From positions 36,732,911-36,796,910 of the forward strand of contig NC_052046.1 of the NCBI RefSeq assembly GCF_015832195.1: a DNA stretch of 64,000 bases. Direction: 5' to 3'. The position numbers were made by a program, and so were the translations under genes. The notes beneath the pieces are model-generated. The model was not told the origin of the DNA. It was given only the letters and a program-made list of their open reading frames with translations, and did not search any database. Below, piece by piece: positions 39,670 to 54,414 of this stretch (its first letter is position 1; every line of letters begins with the position of its first letter). The stretch is from Motacilla alba alba (taxonomy: Eukaryota; Chordata; Aves; Passeriformes; Motacillidae).

Positions 39670-42600
39670 TGTCTTAACTGTCCTGTTGTAAAGTTTTCTT
39701 CAACTGTCATTAGCAACTGTTATTGGAAACAATTGCTGCTCAGAGCAGCATTTGGCCTCATCCAGCATAGCAGTTTTTGCTTCTTTTGGAAACACATTTT
39801 AGAGCTGGTCGCTCAATTTCTTTTCAATTTCTTTTCAATTTCTTTTGCTGGCTTTTGCAAGAACACATTGAAACTCCTTGCTTAAGAGGTTACTTAGCAA
39901 GCTGTGGTTCTAAATATTTTTAGAATTTGTGTGTGTGGAGGCAGCAAAGAGAACAGCACACACAGAAGTTATGGACTCAGCTAAAGCCAGCTTACTCTAG
40001 GAATGCAGAGAAAAAAAGTACTTCTCTGCTGTTTACATAACTGGAATGTTTCCCTGCTTGTAAACAGGTCAATACTTTTAGCACTGGCTGTTCAACACTG
40101 CCAAGATGGAAAGTCTTGTTTCATTCAGGTGCCTCAAAGTACAACAAATGTGATTGAGCAGCTTTACAGTTTATCATGAAATATGCCATTTACTAGTGCA
40201 GCAGGACTTGTTCTGTTGTAAGCTATATCTAGCTTGTCACCACAGTAGTTGAGTTCTTGATTGTGTTTGTGCATGCTGCTAACCTGGACAAAGTCAGGAA
40301 GAACAGAGCACAGTGCATGTCTGAGAGCTGAAAGTCTGTTTCCCATCCCTCCTGAAGACAGATAGAGAGGGAAAGCTCACTCCCAGGGGTGTTGTTAAAC
40401 ATAACAATTGTTAGGTCAGAGCCTTGGAACAGCAGACAGACCTGGAGATCCCACCCAGGGATGGGATAGCCTGAGAGGCCTGTACAGACAGCAGAAGAAA
40501 TTTGGAACTGACAGTGGAGGAACCCCACCCAGATTCCAAAAATAATGTAGAACAAGACTTACTCTGCAAGCATATGAAAATGTACAGACATTTACAAGTT
40601 CACGCTAACTTGAAATAATCATTCTACTTCTTTCTTAATCTGTTTCCCTTTGTCCCCACTTGCTCAATTACAAAAAATTTCTTAAAGAAGCTTTCTGTTC
40701 AAGTGAGGACCAATGAAAAGCATATGCAAAGAGGATAGTCAACATCCATTTTAAAGAGACAAATTCATATATATGCAATCCAGTGAGCATTTCTGTTAAG
40801 ATGACTCTTATTTTTCTGCTGCTTGCATCTGATAAGATGTTGCACATACTTAGAGTGTGGATTCATACTAAAAGCTTGGCTGGATCACAGCCATGATACT
40901 TGTCTTAGAGAATCTGAGGTACAGAGAACAAACAGATTTTCACCATTCTAGTGTCAGTTAAATCATAAAATATCTTTGCATAGAATTAGCTCTTTCTGTC
41001 AAAATGACAGGGATTTTTTAGACAAAGCATTAGCAGTGCAAAGGCAGAGTATGGCTGTGCAAAATCCTCTAGATTTCAAAGACCATGATAGAGATAATCC
41101 CCAATGTTTCTGACTTAGTATGCTGGTTTATGAAGTTTCCTTTTTCTTTTCTCTTGAATAAAGGTGTCAGGCAGGTATGGAAGAGAAAGCATAGTGACAG
41201 TAATGTGCCCCCTGTGGGGATCAAGTGGAGGAGAGAGGCTGGCACAAAGCTTTTGCCTCCTGTAATTCATCCTCATACAGGCCTCTGCCCTGTAAAAAGT
41301 GATGGTGCTTGCCTAGTCTCTCACAGGGGAGAGCAAGGGCTTGCTAAGCACTGCTTTGGCTGTTCATGTGGAAGCATCTGAGATCACTTAACATGCTAAT
41401 TTTCTCCTCTTATGCTTAGATTTTAAAATACTATTTATGCTTCCCATTTGTCAACAGCTTGTCCAGGAAAGAGTGGCTCAAACAAGATGGTTCACTCTCA
41501 TTTGAGTTATTCACTCTTTGCTGCTGTGAGAAATGGAGCACCAAAGTCATGTATTTTGGTCAAGCTCAGAAAGAATGTGTATGTCATCAAGTATTGCCAG
41601 CCAAAAATCTTCACAGCTATAACTAGACCTTGAAAGCTACAGTACTGACCATGTGACATGGTCAAATAGGGATCTAACTCCTTGTGAAGCACCTGGAAAG
41701 CCAAGGACAAATCAGGTATCTTAACTTAGAAGCAAACACATTTAACTTAGATGTCTTGAGAAAAGAAGAGAGGAAACAAAAGTCACAGCCTGTGTTTCAG
41801 AGTACATTTATTTTTTGTGACATAAGTGTAAGTAACAAGAATTCCTTATTTAATTTGTAAGGGCAGAATAAATACCACCAATACGTACTGAACAGATCAC
41901 TGTAGAAAAGGATGTATTCACAGGATGAGAGACTGAGGATTGCTTCTTCTAGAGTCCAGCTACTCCATGAAGATTGCATTAAAGCCTGTAAAAATTTTTG
42001 CAATCCTGGAAATGAACACAGTTAATTAAATCTGGTGTACCACTCCCTCATATTTTTCTAGTCCACTAGTCTGGTTTCATGTGACCTCTTAAATTCATAT
42101 CTACTGCTATCCGGGCTTAATTTCTCTCAGTTGTAACCTGTGTGTGATCAGTCCGGGCTGAAATAAGATTCTTGCCTTATTTATTTTTTGAATTTTCCAG
42201 CAGTGCAAGAACAGCTCCACGGACAAGAATTCTGTTGAGCTGAGCCTTCTCCAAGCTCTAGCCACATAACTGCACCCATGGAAGAGCAGTAGGAGAGACT
42301 GTGGGCTAAGATGGAGACTTGGCAAAGTGTCTTCTATTTTTCAGCTGTTGTACTGACACAGGATTCCTGATGGAGCCATTGGCAGGCCGTTTCTCACACT
42401 CAGTCTGTGTGTCACTTAGGAAGCAGAGGGGAACAAGTCTCACTTTTCAATCAATTCAGACAGATTTGACAGCAAAAAGTAAACAGCATTTGGCAAAAGT
42501 CACTCTCAATGAGAGTGTCGTTAAGAAAGTCACTCACAGAGAGAATACACAACTTCCCTCCCTCTCATTTTTTCCCCAACCACTACAACATGAAAGATGA

Positions 42601-45600
42601 TAATTTAGGTTTGTTTTCCTAAAATTATGATCCCCATTGCTACCACATCACAGATTTACCAGAAGAGTTGTTTCAGCTTCCAGCTAAATGAGGCAGGATT
42701 TTTGGACATCTGCCCTGCCTGATTTGTTGCAAATATATTCTGGAAATAGACCACCAAACCCTGATGTTAATATACGCTAAATAATGTCCCATACATATAG
42801 AAGAAAGGAGGAAGACAGAAGAGATCTGTAACTTCAGGCTAACACTGGAAGCCTGCTGCCACCCAGGCATGAATATCCTGTTAAGTAAGTGGGAGGTCTT
42901 CTCGGCACATCATCTTGTCATCAATGCAAAACACCTTGCTTAGAATGATCTTAGCATAAGATAAAGAGTCGGGTTTGGATGTCCATGGATGAGCAGAAAG
43001 AGTGCTTCAGCTAAACTTTTTGTCAAAACTAGGGATGTACTTCCCACCCTGTGACTGCAATAGCCTCTCTTTCCTGGAGGGGCTACAGCATCATCCAGTG
43101 GGAACTGACCAAAACTGTTCAAGTCACAATTGGATGATCCAGTTGCTGAACATAAACGAATGCCCATAGCATTTTTTCCAACGTGGGGCAGAAAATACTC
43201 TCTTTCCTTCCGGAAGGAAAGGTTTTCTGGAAAGGACTTGGTCCAGCCAAGCTATACACAGCGTGGTGTAGTAGCTGCTAGATGAGCTGAGTGTCTCCAC
43301 CAAGGTTAGCCTTCTCTTTCTGCAGAGATGCTTTAGACACTCCCAAACTGAGCAGGTAAAGGCAACAGTGAAAAATACCAACATGCTGGTGCACCTATGA
43401 ACATTGTGGTTCTCGATCTTTGTGCCAATGAGTGGGAAGTGTTTGAAATGCATTGAAGTTCCTGGGAGACATACACGTCTTCCTCTTTTCCTGAGTTGCT
43501 TTCTTTCTTGCTTGACAAGAACCACTATGGTCCTAGCTGGGAAACCCTCCAAGACCATCAATGGTGAAAGAAAAAAAGTCTGCTATGTAGAAGGAGGTGC
43601 TGTGGGTCCTGCAAGTACTCACAACTAAGCAGCAACCATGTAAAGCTGTGCAAACTGAATTCTGGAAACTAGCATTCTAACAACTGCTTTCCGTAAAGAC
43701 AGCTCTGAAATGTGTAGAAGACAAGGTCCTATTTCAGTGCATTTGCTTTTGAAGGTAAGTCAGAGGACAGTCACTGCTATTGCAATTGCATGAGAAGAGT
43801 GAGTCTAGTCTTTCCACTGAAACTGAGCAGTGAGGTACGCTGTCATTCAAGAGAGACAACAAAAACTCTTCTGATGCAGATTTCAGTCCCAATTTTCTCT
43901 GCTCTCTTTCAAGAGGATAAAGATAATAAATAGCATTTACTCTTTCAGGAGGTTAACTTCTTTTGTGGATCAAGTGAACTAATGCAGGGTGAGGTGAGAT
44001 GGGTGTCTGTACAAACTCAGCACTGCAAGTCAGCAGCAGTGGCCTCAACAAAGTGTCCTGCCACCCTCTGGTGATGCTCTAGTGAAACTGCTGCAAGCAT
44101 TAGCAGTTTTCTTGTATGGTCATTAACACAAATTCTTTCCTAAAATGTAATCCAAACCTGAAAAAGACAAATTTTTGTGGTTGCCCATCTGATTCTGTTG
44201 AACACAGCATACTTGCAACACCTGGTGAAGACGGATTAAGTCTGGACTTTGCCATCTACTTGGGGGAGAGGAGGCATTTTAAGATAGTATTGCATACTTT
44301 ACTATTTTTTTTTTCACAGAGATAGAAACAAGAAAAGCTTAAAATTGGGCAAGCTACAAATATTCAATTACTGACATACTATAGCCACAATGACATTTGA
44401 AGCTGCTCTAGTGCCCAAGGGCTCTGAGCAGAATCTGAGCAACCATGAGTTACTGAGATCATTATTTTTATTACACCCACAAGTGATTTAAAATAAGCAG
44501 CACAAATGAGGCAAATAAAGTCAATAAACCAAGCAGCTGGTCACTTCTGCCTGGTGGAATAATCTCATGTGTCCTCATAGATCAAGAGGCAGGGTGAAGC
44601 TGTACATTGCAAAGTAGACAACAAGTGGCATTTTCCCATGAAGTTTTCTCCAGAAAGATTAACCTGCTTTGAGATGCAAGAAGATAGATATTGTAAAGCA
44701 AGAGCTGTCAAACTGGGCCATTTCAACACATGAAGAAAATCCAAATCAACAAATAGTAATTTTCATTTTAAGATCAATAATACCTTCTGTTCATTTCAGC
44801 CAACCACTGCTATTTTTCAAAAGTTTTCCTCCCTATTTCAGGATGGCAGAAGAATGACAATCTCTTCAGTTGAAGGCATGGGAAAATACTTTGACCCTCT
44901 CTTTTCTTGTCCACTCTTCTCTCTGCCTGTTGCAGCATCTGTTACCACTTCCATCACAGCTAAGCCACAGGAAGTGGCCTCTTATTTGAGGACCAGGTAG
45001 GTGCATGTGGTGCATATCCATCAGAATTGCTGGTGTACAACATTTCAGGTGCAGGGACAGAGAATGATGTTGAAAGCAGTAAGGGCAAAATAGAGTTCTG
45101 ATGGGCTTTGAAGGGCTGATTCAAAATCCATTGAAGCAGATAAGATATTTTCCCAGTCCCAATTTTGTGTGACTTCTATTTGCTGCTCTTATTTTTCTCT
45201 TGTCAGGGATTTTATGAGTTGAAACAACATTTTATAGTAATTTTACTTTGATCGCTTCCCTTATAAGCCTTTGAGATCACTTAGGGAAGGATGAGGAGAC
45301 CACATTGCAGAGCTGGGGAGAGCATCTCAGAGTTCTGAGAGAGGCCAAACCTGCAGGGTACCCTCTCCACTCCCCAGACGGCTTATTTCTGGTCAGAGCT
45401 GACAGCTTGACATTTGCTTGTTGCTCCCCTGTCACAAAGTCCACCTGCCATCCATATCGAAGGAGCCCACACACGGCAACTTTTGCTGAGGGTGGCCATG
45501 CGCCCTTCCAGAGCTTCTTGTTGTGGGCATCACTAAAGTTCAGCCAAGCTGGCAGCAAAAACCAGGAGGAGAGGCTGGCATGGATTTTATGACATGTTGC

Positions 45601-47959
45601 AAATGCAGATTGTAAAAAGTGAAGCCTCATGTTTTTGAGGGAAATCTTCCTATCCTCTAAAGGTTGCTTTCATCTCGCAAAGGCTGCAGGTTCTTGCGCT
45701 CTAAGGAACGTCCATCCCAAAATACCTAAAATGCAGCAGACCCTGCTGCATGAATTAAGGCACTGCACAGATCTTTCTGAGGGCTGCTGCATGGATCTTA
45801 CTTAAAGTAAAACGCTCTCCACAGCTCCTGAAATGCTGACATTGAGAGCAATACACCCAAAACATTATAGAAATTACCAGAGGTACAATTTCCAGCCTTT
45901 TCTTCTGGTGTAAATACTTTGAGCTTTCCAGCCATGAAGTTAATTTTAGCAGTGCGCAGCTTGAATGCTCTTTCCAGGAGAAGCAGGCTTCTGGCTAGAG
46001 AAAGAAGTAACTAACCATTCAACACAGTATTATCTCTGAGCTCACATGAAAACTGGAATAGTCTCCCTCACAAGATCTCTGCTTGTTTGTTTCTTTTTTT
46101 CTTTTTCTTTTTAAAAATTCTTTTTCAGGAGGCACTGAAATGAACAAATAACAATTGTACTACTCTGTACAACCCCTCTTTCTCATACAGTTTTTCTCCT
46201 GCATCATGCCCCTCCCACAGTAACAAGGGTGTCTCAGAGAGAATATAAGTTGCAGTGCAACAGGCATCACTACAGAGATGTGGTTGGTAATTGCAGCCCG
46301 AGTCTCAGACTAAGCCTCATACCTAATTATCCACAAAGGCTACCACGGCTTTAGGCAAGACATTCCTGCATGTTTTGATGGCCAGGGATGAATATTGGAT
46401 GTGCTCTGCACCACACTGACTAGTCTCAGTGCCTTCACAGAATCAGTTAGACATTACATGAAAAAGAGAGAAGTGATGCTGAATGAATTGGACTCAAACA
46501 GAAATTAATCTACAGAATTTTTCCCAAAGAGATATCAACATGATTGTTTCAAGGCAAAGGAAAAACTGAGTGTCTAAACAAAGACTGTAAGGGACAAAAC
46601 TTTCCTGTCTCAGCTATTTGTTGCAAGCTGAAATGGTTACCTTCCTACCATGGTTATCTTCCTCCTGTCTCAAGCAGAGAGAGGGTTTAGAAATGTTAGC
46701 CCATCTCTAGATAAGCGTGTTTTGGCCGTACATGTTTTGGAGGAAATGTCCCTGGGGCCAGTGGTGGAGGGAAGCCAGGTAAGGGGCAGAGCAGCTGCCT
46801 GTGTAGCAGTTTGCTGGTGTGCATGGGGCACACTGGCCATGAGGGATGCACTGTGCCCCATGGGGAGGGACTGTAGCCTCCTTGGGCTTTGCCTGTGCCA
46901 AGTGCTGCTGTTCAGCCACAAGCTCCTTGCAAGGACATGGCAGCTCTTGTCACACATAGTTTGCATGCATAATGTATGACTGGTTTCTGAACACCGGGTC
47001 CACTTTTTACTGCTTGACAGAGGTAGAAGTTGATCACATAATCTTTGTGGTTTTAAGAGCATTCCTGTTACTTGTTTCCCTCACTCACTGTGACTACCAC
47101 TTTCATGGGAAGAAGGTCTTTTTTCATGCAGCCCAGAAGAAACAACTTGCATGTCCGAACTGGAGAAGCTCCATGTCAAATTAATAATCCTTACAGCCAA
47201 CATTGTATCTGCTGCCTTTCTGCTTCACATCTTGTCTATTCCCTTTCATTACAGCTTCCATCAATGCAATACCACAGACTTTGTTAAAACTCCTTGTATG
47301 GAGAAGGTGAGATTTTTCGTCACAAGCGGGATGTTTTCTGGCGTGAATGTCGTATGTTACTCAGATGTCCTTATTCTTGATTTAGCCAGCATTTGGAAAT
47401 GCTCTTTGGCATGAGCAGAGCAGATCTTCTAGGTAAGCATGTTCACAGCAGCAGTCTGTGTCAGTGCATGTGTGCACTGACCCAGGGGCCTGGGGAGAAG
47501 GACAAGGCTGGGTCACCCTCAGTGGGCGCCCCCCTGACAATAACTTCACCTCCTGCTATCTGAAGACAGTGCAGTGAATGATGGAAAAAGAGCTGAGTCT
47601 CACCATTGGTAGGTCTGCTAGAAACTAGCAACCTGCACTTCAGTACTCCAGGTTTCAGAGTCTGTTCAGCCACTTTAGAAACAGCTGTTTTTTAAAAAAT
47701 TCCTCTTTTCAAGTTTAACATCTATTTTTCCCCTACTTTGCTGGAATCAGGAAAAATAATGCAAGTTATGTAAAAAATTAGACTGGCCCTTGCAGAATTT
47801 TCTCTTCTGAATGTGAACCAGTTACAGTTTCAGATGGAACCACGAGATGTCAGTATGTTCACAAAGAACGAATCACTGGAGATGGTTTAAAACTGTGCTG
47901 AGGACAGTCTAAGGTTGCTTATTTTCCCCCAGAAGTTAATATTTACACAAAATCAAAGA
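39670..47959. other. Intergenic region, no supported gene
   Basis: No exon or retroelement was recognised with confidence. The minus-strand frame at 45277-45630 (117 codons) lies in a slightly GC-richer patch but matches no family I know. The overlapping frames at 46650-47062 are on opposite strands of another GC-richer patch and also lack domains. Confidence 0.65.
39814..39846 (+). repeat. Three perfect copies of an 11-base unit
   Basis: CAATTTCTTTT is repeated three times without mismatch. It is a short minisatellite about 180 bases right of the AAG tract. Confidence 0.95.
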
Positions 47960-48375
47960 TTATGCTGTAGGAAAGTGGGAAAAGTAGGAAAAGACTCACA
48001 AGGTTCATCAAATCCAGCTCCAGGCCCTGCAGAGCACCACCCCCAAGAGTCACACCATGTGTCTGAGAGCATTGCCCAAACACTTATTGATCTCTGTCAG
48101 GCTTGGTGCTGTGACCACTTCCCTGGGGAGCCTGTTTGATTACCCAACCACCCTCTGGCTGAAGAACCTTTTCCTAATACCTAGCCTAAACCTCCCCTGA
48201 CACAGCTTCAGGCCATTCCCTCTGGTCCTGTCACTATCACCACAGAGAAGAGATCAGTGCCTGCCCCTCCTCTTCCCCTCAGGAGGAAGTTGTAACTGCA
48301 GTGAGGTCTCCCCTCAGTCTCCTCCAGGCTGAACAGACCAAATGAGCCCAGCTGCTCCTCACTTATATGACATGG
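47960..48375 (-). mobile_element. CR1 LINE 3' fragment (antisense on plus strand)
   Basis: The plus strand carries the reverse complement of a CR1 3' region. Blocks in order include TTCATCAAATCCAGCTCC, GACCACTTCCCTGGGGAG, AACCACCCTCTGGCTGAAG, TAAACCTCCCCTGACAC and AGGTCTCCCCTCAGTCTCC. It ends with GAACAGACC and CTGCTCCTCA. The 3' end of the element is at the left. It is a typical 5'-truncated copy of about 415 bases and fairly well preserved, close to the CR1-J type common in songbirds. The short open frames across it are not genes. Confidence 0.9.
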
Positions 48376-51300
48376 CATAGGAGAGCAAGTCATCTTCGGG
48401 AATTAAATAGTCACATGGGATAGCTACTAGCTTGAATGTACCTGTGTTTTACTCATGGACAGAATCAAGCAGTGTCCATGCTATTTTTAGAATTTAGCAT
48501 TTTTTCTTGCCCTTTGTAGATTATATTCCATGAAGGTGCTCCAAGTAAAGAGAAACCAGAGGAAGAGAAGAAAATCAGGGCTGGTGTTTACTGAAAATGC
48601 TTATGACATCTAGATTTCTGAGTCATGGCCAGGTATCAGATTTTATTTGTTGAACACTGATAACATTTGACAACTGTTTTGTGCCTTTGATTTAATGACC
48701 TCCATGGAATTGCTCATGAGCAGACTTTCCCCATCTAATAAATTGATGCTGCTAACACACAAAGCGAGGATGTCAAAGAAACCAAGAAGTGATACTCACA
48801 AAGCGTGTACTGCTTGTACAGTACAACTGTACAAGCTCAAGACATCTTGAGGAAGAAATAAGGACCATCTCAGACCTTATTTATATCTTAGACAGTCAAC
48901 CCATTCTGTCCCATCCAGAAGAATATTTACTAAGTTGGTAAGATCAAAGGTGACAATAGATCTTAATTATTTGCCTTGTCAAACTTACAGAAGAACTTTC
49001 CTCAAGTTGAACCACACACTGGACAGGCTTCCATATGTCATTGACTGATAGAATCAGGAAAGCAGATCTGAAACTCAGATGTCTCAAGAGCTTTAGGAAC
49101 TATCTGAGGCTGCATGCGTTCAGCTCTACTTGTTTAGGCTGTAAGGCTGGCTAACCCTCTCTCTCTGTATTTGAAGGAGACAAGATAATATATTCCTAAA
49201 TAACCTATTAGGAGCCAAATTCTCTGCTTTCAAGCTATCTGCTGCAATTCATGCCAAGTCCCATGAGATCCTGTATCATCTATAAGAAGAATCCAGGTTT
49301 TCTTGTTTAGTTGAGCAAATGTTCATGTGTTATATAGGTGCACTGTTGGTTTCCATCAGCACTGCAGCATAGCATTCAACATATGGTGAGTGCAAATGCT
49401 AAAATGCAATATCTACTGAAAGAGAATTGTAGCTTTACTTCACTTCTGCTCTGTGTTATTTTGAATAATCTTGTGATCCATTCAGTTAGTAAAAGCTTCG
49501 TTGTGAAAGTTATGGGTCAAGAGATTGAAGATTATAGGCATGGGGAACAAATAAGAAATAGACAGGATATAGCATATTTTCAAGTTTTCTACCAAGTCTT
49601 TGGCATCTTGTGGTAAATCTGAGAAAATGCCCTTCAGGTCTTAACTTGTGAGCACTGTGTTTACTGTGGGTAACATACTGGCATGACAGTTTTCTCAGGC
49701 AGTGGTTAGAGAAACTTAATGCATTTTGGGAACAAGCCATCAGGTCCAAACATTTTCTAATACAACTGAATGAAGTGAAACTGCTACCGGAATAGAAAAA
49801 AAAAAATCATGCCAATCCAGCACTCTTCCTAACCCCAAAGTGAGCAGCTGTTTGCCTTCTCAAGTCTTTCTTTGATAAGACTTTTTTGTCTGATGCAAGA
49901 GAGAGCTATGTTGCAGACCAATACATAATGTAGACTATCAGAGTCCTGTTTTTTCTCAAGTCTGAAATACACATCTGTATTTCTGCAGTGCTTGAAACCA
50001 GACAGCCAGACAGGTGAAATGAGGAAAATAGTGCAGTTTAACTGTGTCATGAGGAGGATGTTATATTGTTTCAAAACTTATGGAATATGCATCAGTCTCA
50101 CAGAAAGCCCTCTGGAATGAGTTTCACAATAGGATTTGGTTTCAAGAGCTGAAATTTCATTGGAAAAAGTGGAGTTTGCAGACGGAAAGCCCACTGTTAG
50201 TTACTTGCTCTGTGTATCATCAAAGCACATCCTGGCATAATGAAACATTTAAGTGTTTAACTACATGTTTGGAGCCTCTGAAAAGAGACTGACACTTCCT
50301 TTGTCCACAGGTCCTGTCATGGTTGGATGCATGTGCTGTATATCCAAGTTGCTATGGCAGCATGAGCACAGTGCTGAGACGGAACTGTCACCTCCTCAAC
50401 GGTGCTTGGGGCAGGGAGCAATGCACCAGCCTGGGTGAAGGGAGCAGGTGGAGGTGTGAGTGGACTCTGATCTTACTCTTGAAGTACAAGGCAGGTAAGC
50501 TATTGGCTATGATTCCTCATTGGTCACAGAAAGTAGGCATATTTTCCCAGAGACAAAGCTACACATGTGGATGAGAGCTTTAGGCTTCCTCACTGCTGCA
50601 GTCTGTTTTCAAGAAAAGTTGTTTTTAATTTTAAGTCTAATTTCTTACAGCTTTTCTGACTGCACCACTTTCAGGCATTAAAATATCACGGAACACTCCA
50701 AAGTACATGCCTCCAACTTACAACAGATTTAAATTTCAGTAAATGCTGAATTTAATTTTTAAAATAAAAATCTCTTAACAATGGAGAAAGGCTTCTTTGA
50801 GCTTTGCAAATGAGAAAAGGCTCTTCAGTAGAAGGAGTTTAGCATTAGGGCTCTTATTTATTCACTCTTCAGACAGTGTGGAAGCAGATCTGAGGAATGC
50901 CAGATGAAGTCAGATAAATTTGCAGCTGTCTCAGTTATAATCCACACTGAGAAATGCAGGTTAAGCCACCACCTAAAAACTGACCGGGCTGCTGCAGCCT
51001 TGGTGTAGTGAAGAATAGCTGAACATATCCAGAGATAAAGGCAAAATGGTTGCACAAATTGAACAAATTCCTGCTTTAACAGGAAAGGAAAAAGTGGATA
51101 GGAATTTTCTTTTATATTTTTGCATGAGAACCTACCTCTTTTCTCCTATTGGAGTTTTTAGAATAAAAATGCTTATGTGGAAAGCTGGTCTAAGATTTTG
51201 CTTGAAACATTGTCAGTTTGCTATATCCAAGGTAGAGAAACTTAACAGGGATTAGAAGCCAGTTCTTTAAACAAAACAACAAAGAAAATAAAGCAAATAA

Positions 51301-54300
51301 AGAAATAAACCAAAAAACTTTCTAAAGACTTCATTAGCTCATGGAATAACTGAGAAAGGAAGAGACCTCTAGCTATGCAACTCCCTGCCTGAAGCAGGAC
51401 CTATTAGAACAGGTTACTGTGTGCCTTATGCTATCAAAGTGTTAGTGTTTCCAAGGCTGGAGATTCTGCAATGCCTCCAAGCCTATCTTCCAGGGAATAA
51501 CCACCCTCAAGGTGAAAAACCTTAATAAGAAACCAAAATTAACCTTTTTGCAAATCATCTTGTGCACCGCATAATGACGGGACATAAGGTCCATCCTTCC
51601 CCTCCTCTCCAGGCTGAACCAGCCCAGTCATCCTCTGCCATCCTCTGCCTCATATGGTCCATGCTCCAGCCCTAACCACTGGAAGGACCTTCTCCGGTCA
51701 CCAGGTAGAATATGCATTTTCTTGCTTGTTCTTTATGTGTTTTCACTCTCTTATGGTTTAAAGGAGGTGACACCCTGGAAAGGGTGTGAAGAAATGAAGA
51801 TCCACGGGTGGCTGCCAAGGGGACAACACTCATGCGTTGCCATGTTGTCAGGCGACTTTGGACAGAGAGAGCTGGCTATGCTGTGAATTGATAGGAGGCA
51901 CAACTTTTATACCATGACGTCCTCAGAAGTAAATTTCTTTGTGAAGACACTAAAAATATACTTTTTCAAAGGCTGAAAGAGTCCAAAGCCTTTATGTGAC
52001 TTTCAGAGATGCCTTCTCCAGGGCCTCAATTTCACATGACTGTTCCATTACCTAAGCAAAACAACACTTAAAATGTTTTGGCCACAGAGAAGGCAGCACG
52101 TACACGGATGTTCAAGCATGTTTTTGGTTTATTAGCTCTACTACAGGCACTAGAGCAGATGAATGTAAGAGGAGAAACTTGCTTTATAGTAAAGAAAGAG
52201 ACCTACAGCAGTGACAAATTAATTTCCATCCTGTCATGACTCATGAGACAGCGCTACAGTAACATTAACAAAACATCAGTTAAAGTGGTAGTAATTATTT
52301 CCATTGCTAATACTGACTCTGGCTTAACAACATTTTCAGGCTTTGTTACACTGTCATAAAATAAACAGTAATATAGAAACAAACCAGATTCACCGCTTTT
52401 GAAAGAATGGACTTTATCTCTGCCCTTGACAGAATCATGCCTTGTAAAGGAAGTCAGTAATGAAAACAGCTCATGAAAAATCCCAGTGAGGACTTGCACA
52501 AGGCTTTGAGCAGCATTATATTCAGTGTCAGTAGGGTTGCGGCCTTTGTTTGCCAGGCAGACGACAGATGAAGGCTACAGGGGTAGGACTCATTCAGTCC
52601 AAGTCAGCTCTGCAGTTTCCTGTGCACCACTAAAATAACAGACTGGTAGGAACTAGTGTCCTAACAGTCAGTATTTTATTTCTCCTGTTAGGTACGTTGA
52701 ATTCTGCTAACTTTTTCACGTGTTTTTCTTGTGCTGTCAGTGCCCTGGTTCTTCAGCTGTGAGGAACAGCATTATCTGCCAGAACCTGTATCTAGATGCC
52801 CTTATGGCTTCATACCAGACTATTCAGAACCATGCATTAAAAAAACCCAAAGAGAACATGCCTTGACAAAAAAATTGTTGCAGGAAAACATTTTCTCAGT
52901 GAAACTTTGTAATGATGAAACAAAAAGGCCCTAGACCAATTGTCTTAATAGTTTTGATTAATCCTTTTGTTGAAAATGCCCAGTATTATCCAGTTGCCAG
53001 ATACTGTTTTCTTGAGCTATGGATAGGTCTTAAGACTGCATGTTCAAAATAGGGAATTTAAAGTATGTAATTTCACATCACAGAACATTATTTCTTAAGG
53101 GCTGTGCTCCTCCACATGAGACAAAAATGGGGCCAAGTCTTAGTGTTCTCCATGAAATGTCGTCTACCATTGCAAGCTTCACTCCATTGGAAATGGAAAT
53201 CTCAGTCTCGGGGAGTTTAATAGTAAATAACATCTGAGACCTGGTCCTGTCCTTTCAGTAGAGAACATGTGCAGGGGAAGCAGATAATTCTGCATATGTG
53301 TCCTTAGGCAGCATGGTGGCTCAGAAGGCAACCCACACATCAATAACTCACTTTCAATATAGAATTTTTCTTTCAAAATGACCTTATAGCACAATTGAAC
53401 TTCTTATCTGCTTTAGACTTGGTTGTTATCTCCCAAGCTCATCCTCAACCTTTCTTAAAGTGATCTCTAGTTCAGTAACATGCACGTACCCAATATATTG
53501 CTATTACGAGCCTCTCTTCCCAGAAATTCAGATGCCATTGCTCACAGAAATGTCTTGATGAAAGAGTAAGTTCACTGGAGGTAAATAAGGGTGCACAATT
53601 TCAGACATGTGCCTAAAGTATCTTATTCTCATACTCCAAACTTTGTACTCACCACTGTCAGGTGAGTCACTTTAAAACACAGTCCCGTGTTTTAAAAGGA
53701 ATGTTGCACATAACCAAGTGAGGTTATTTTTCAGATCAGGTAATGCTTACTGCACCACTTGTCTTTCCTCAAACCTGAAAATTCCTGGCAGATACTTCAG
53801 TAGTCCAAACTCAGCTAGATTTTAACTACTTTAAATAGAAGTGTAATTAAAGAAGAAGATTATCCATGATCTTTTCCTGTGATTTATCAGTACTTTTAAT
53901 ATAATAGAGGCCTTGTATTCAAAAAATCTCCTGGAAATTAGTCCCCGACTGCATTTTGCTTTTTAAGGCCTCACTTTTTTTCCTTAGTGTTTAGAGGAGT
54001 TTAAATTGCGAATATTCAATGATCCCTATTAACTGACTTTTAAAAAGTAATGGCTTTTAAATAAAATCAGGTACTTAACACAGTATTACAGAATGATTAT
54101 ATGAAGACTGAATAAGAATCCAACTTAAAATCAGGAGACTTTCCTTAAATTTTCATTCCTTGATTGTTTTTTATATGAGGTTCTGCAGAATCAATGTTTG
54201 ATGCACAGCAAAACCTACAAAGAAGAGGCTTCTGCAGATGTCTCCCGGTAGTAATAAAAAATCTTGTGAAATTAATTAATATCTTTGCAAAGAAGTGGAA

Positions 54301-54414
54301 CACATCTTTGTAATCAACTTCTGATCAACAATTTATATATTTTTAAAAAATTATTATAGGAGTTACTTTACTTGTTGAATATGCTTGTAATGCATATAAA
54401 ATTCAAAATTAAGA
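48376..54414. other. Intergenic region with one old CR1 copy, no supported gene
   Basis: Apart from the diverged CR1 copy at 51340-51700 this stretch is unique-looking AT-rich DNA. No splice-flanked coding segment could be identified. Confidence 0.65.
51340..51700 (-). mobile_element. Diverged CR1 LINE 3' fragment
   Basis: The plus strand shows the same block order as the better-preserved CR1 copy about 3 kb to the left, but degraded. Recognisable pieces are a GGAAGAGACCTCTAGCTATG-like start, CCACCCTCAAGGTGAAAAAC, and CTCCTCTCCAGGCTGAACC followed by CCAGTCATCCTCTGCC. The element reads on the minus strand with its 3' end at the left. Divergence and small deletions suggest an older insertion. 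Confidence 0.8.

Noticed and set aside
39497..39691. Lysine-rich open frame
   Set aside because: It is a translation of the AAG microsatellite, and the opposite frame gives poly-serine.
47915..48393. Open frames over 47.9-48.4 kb on both strands
   Set aside because: They lie on a CR1 3' region and carry no protein-coding signature of their own.
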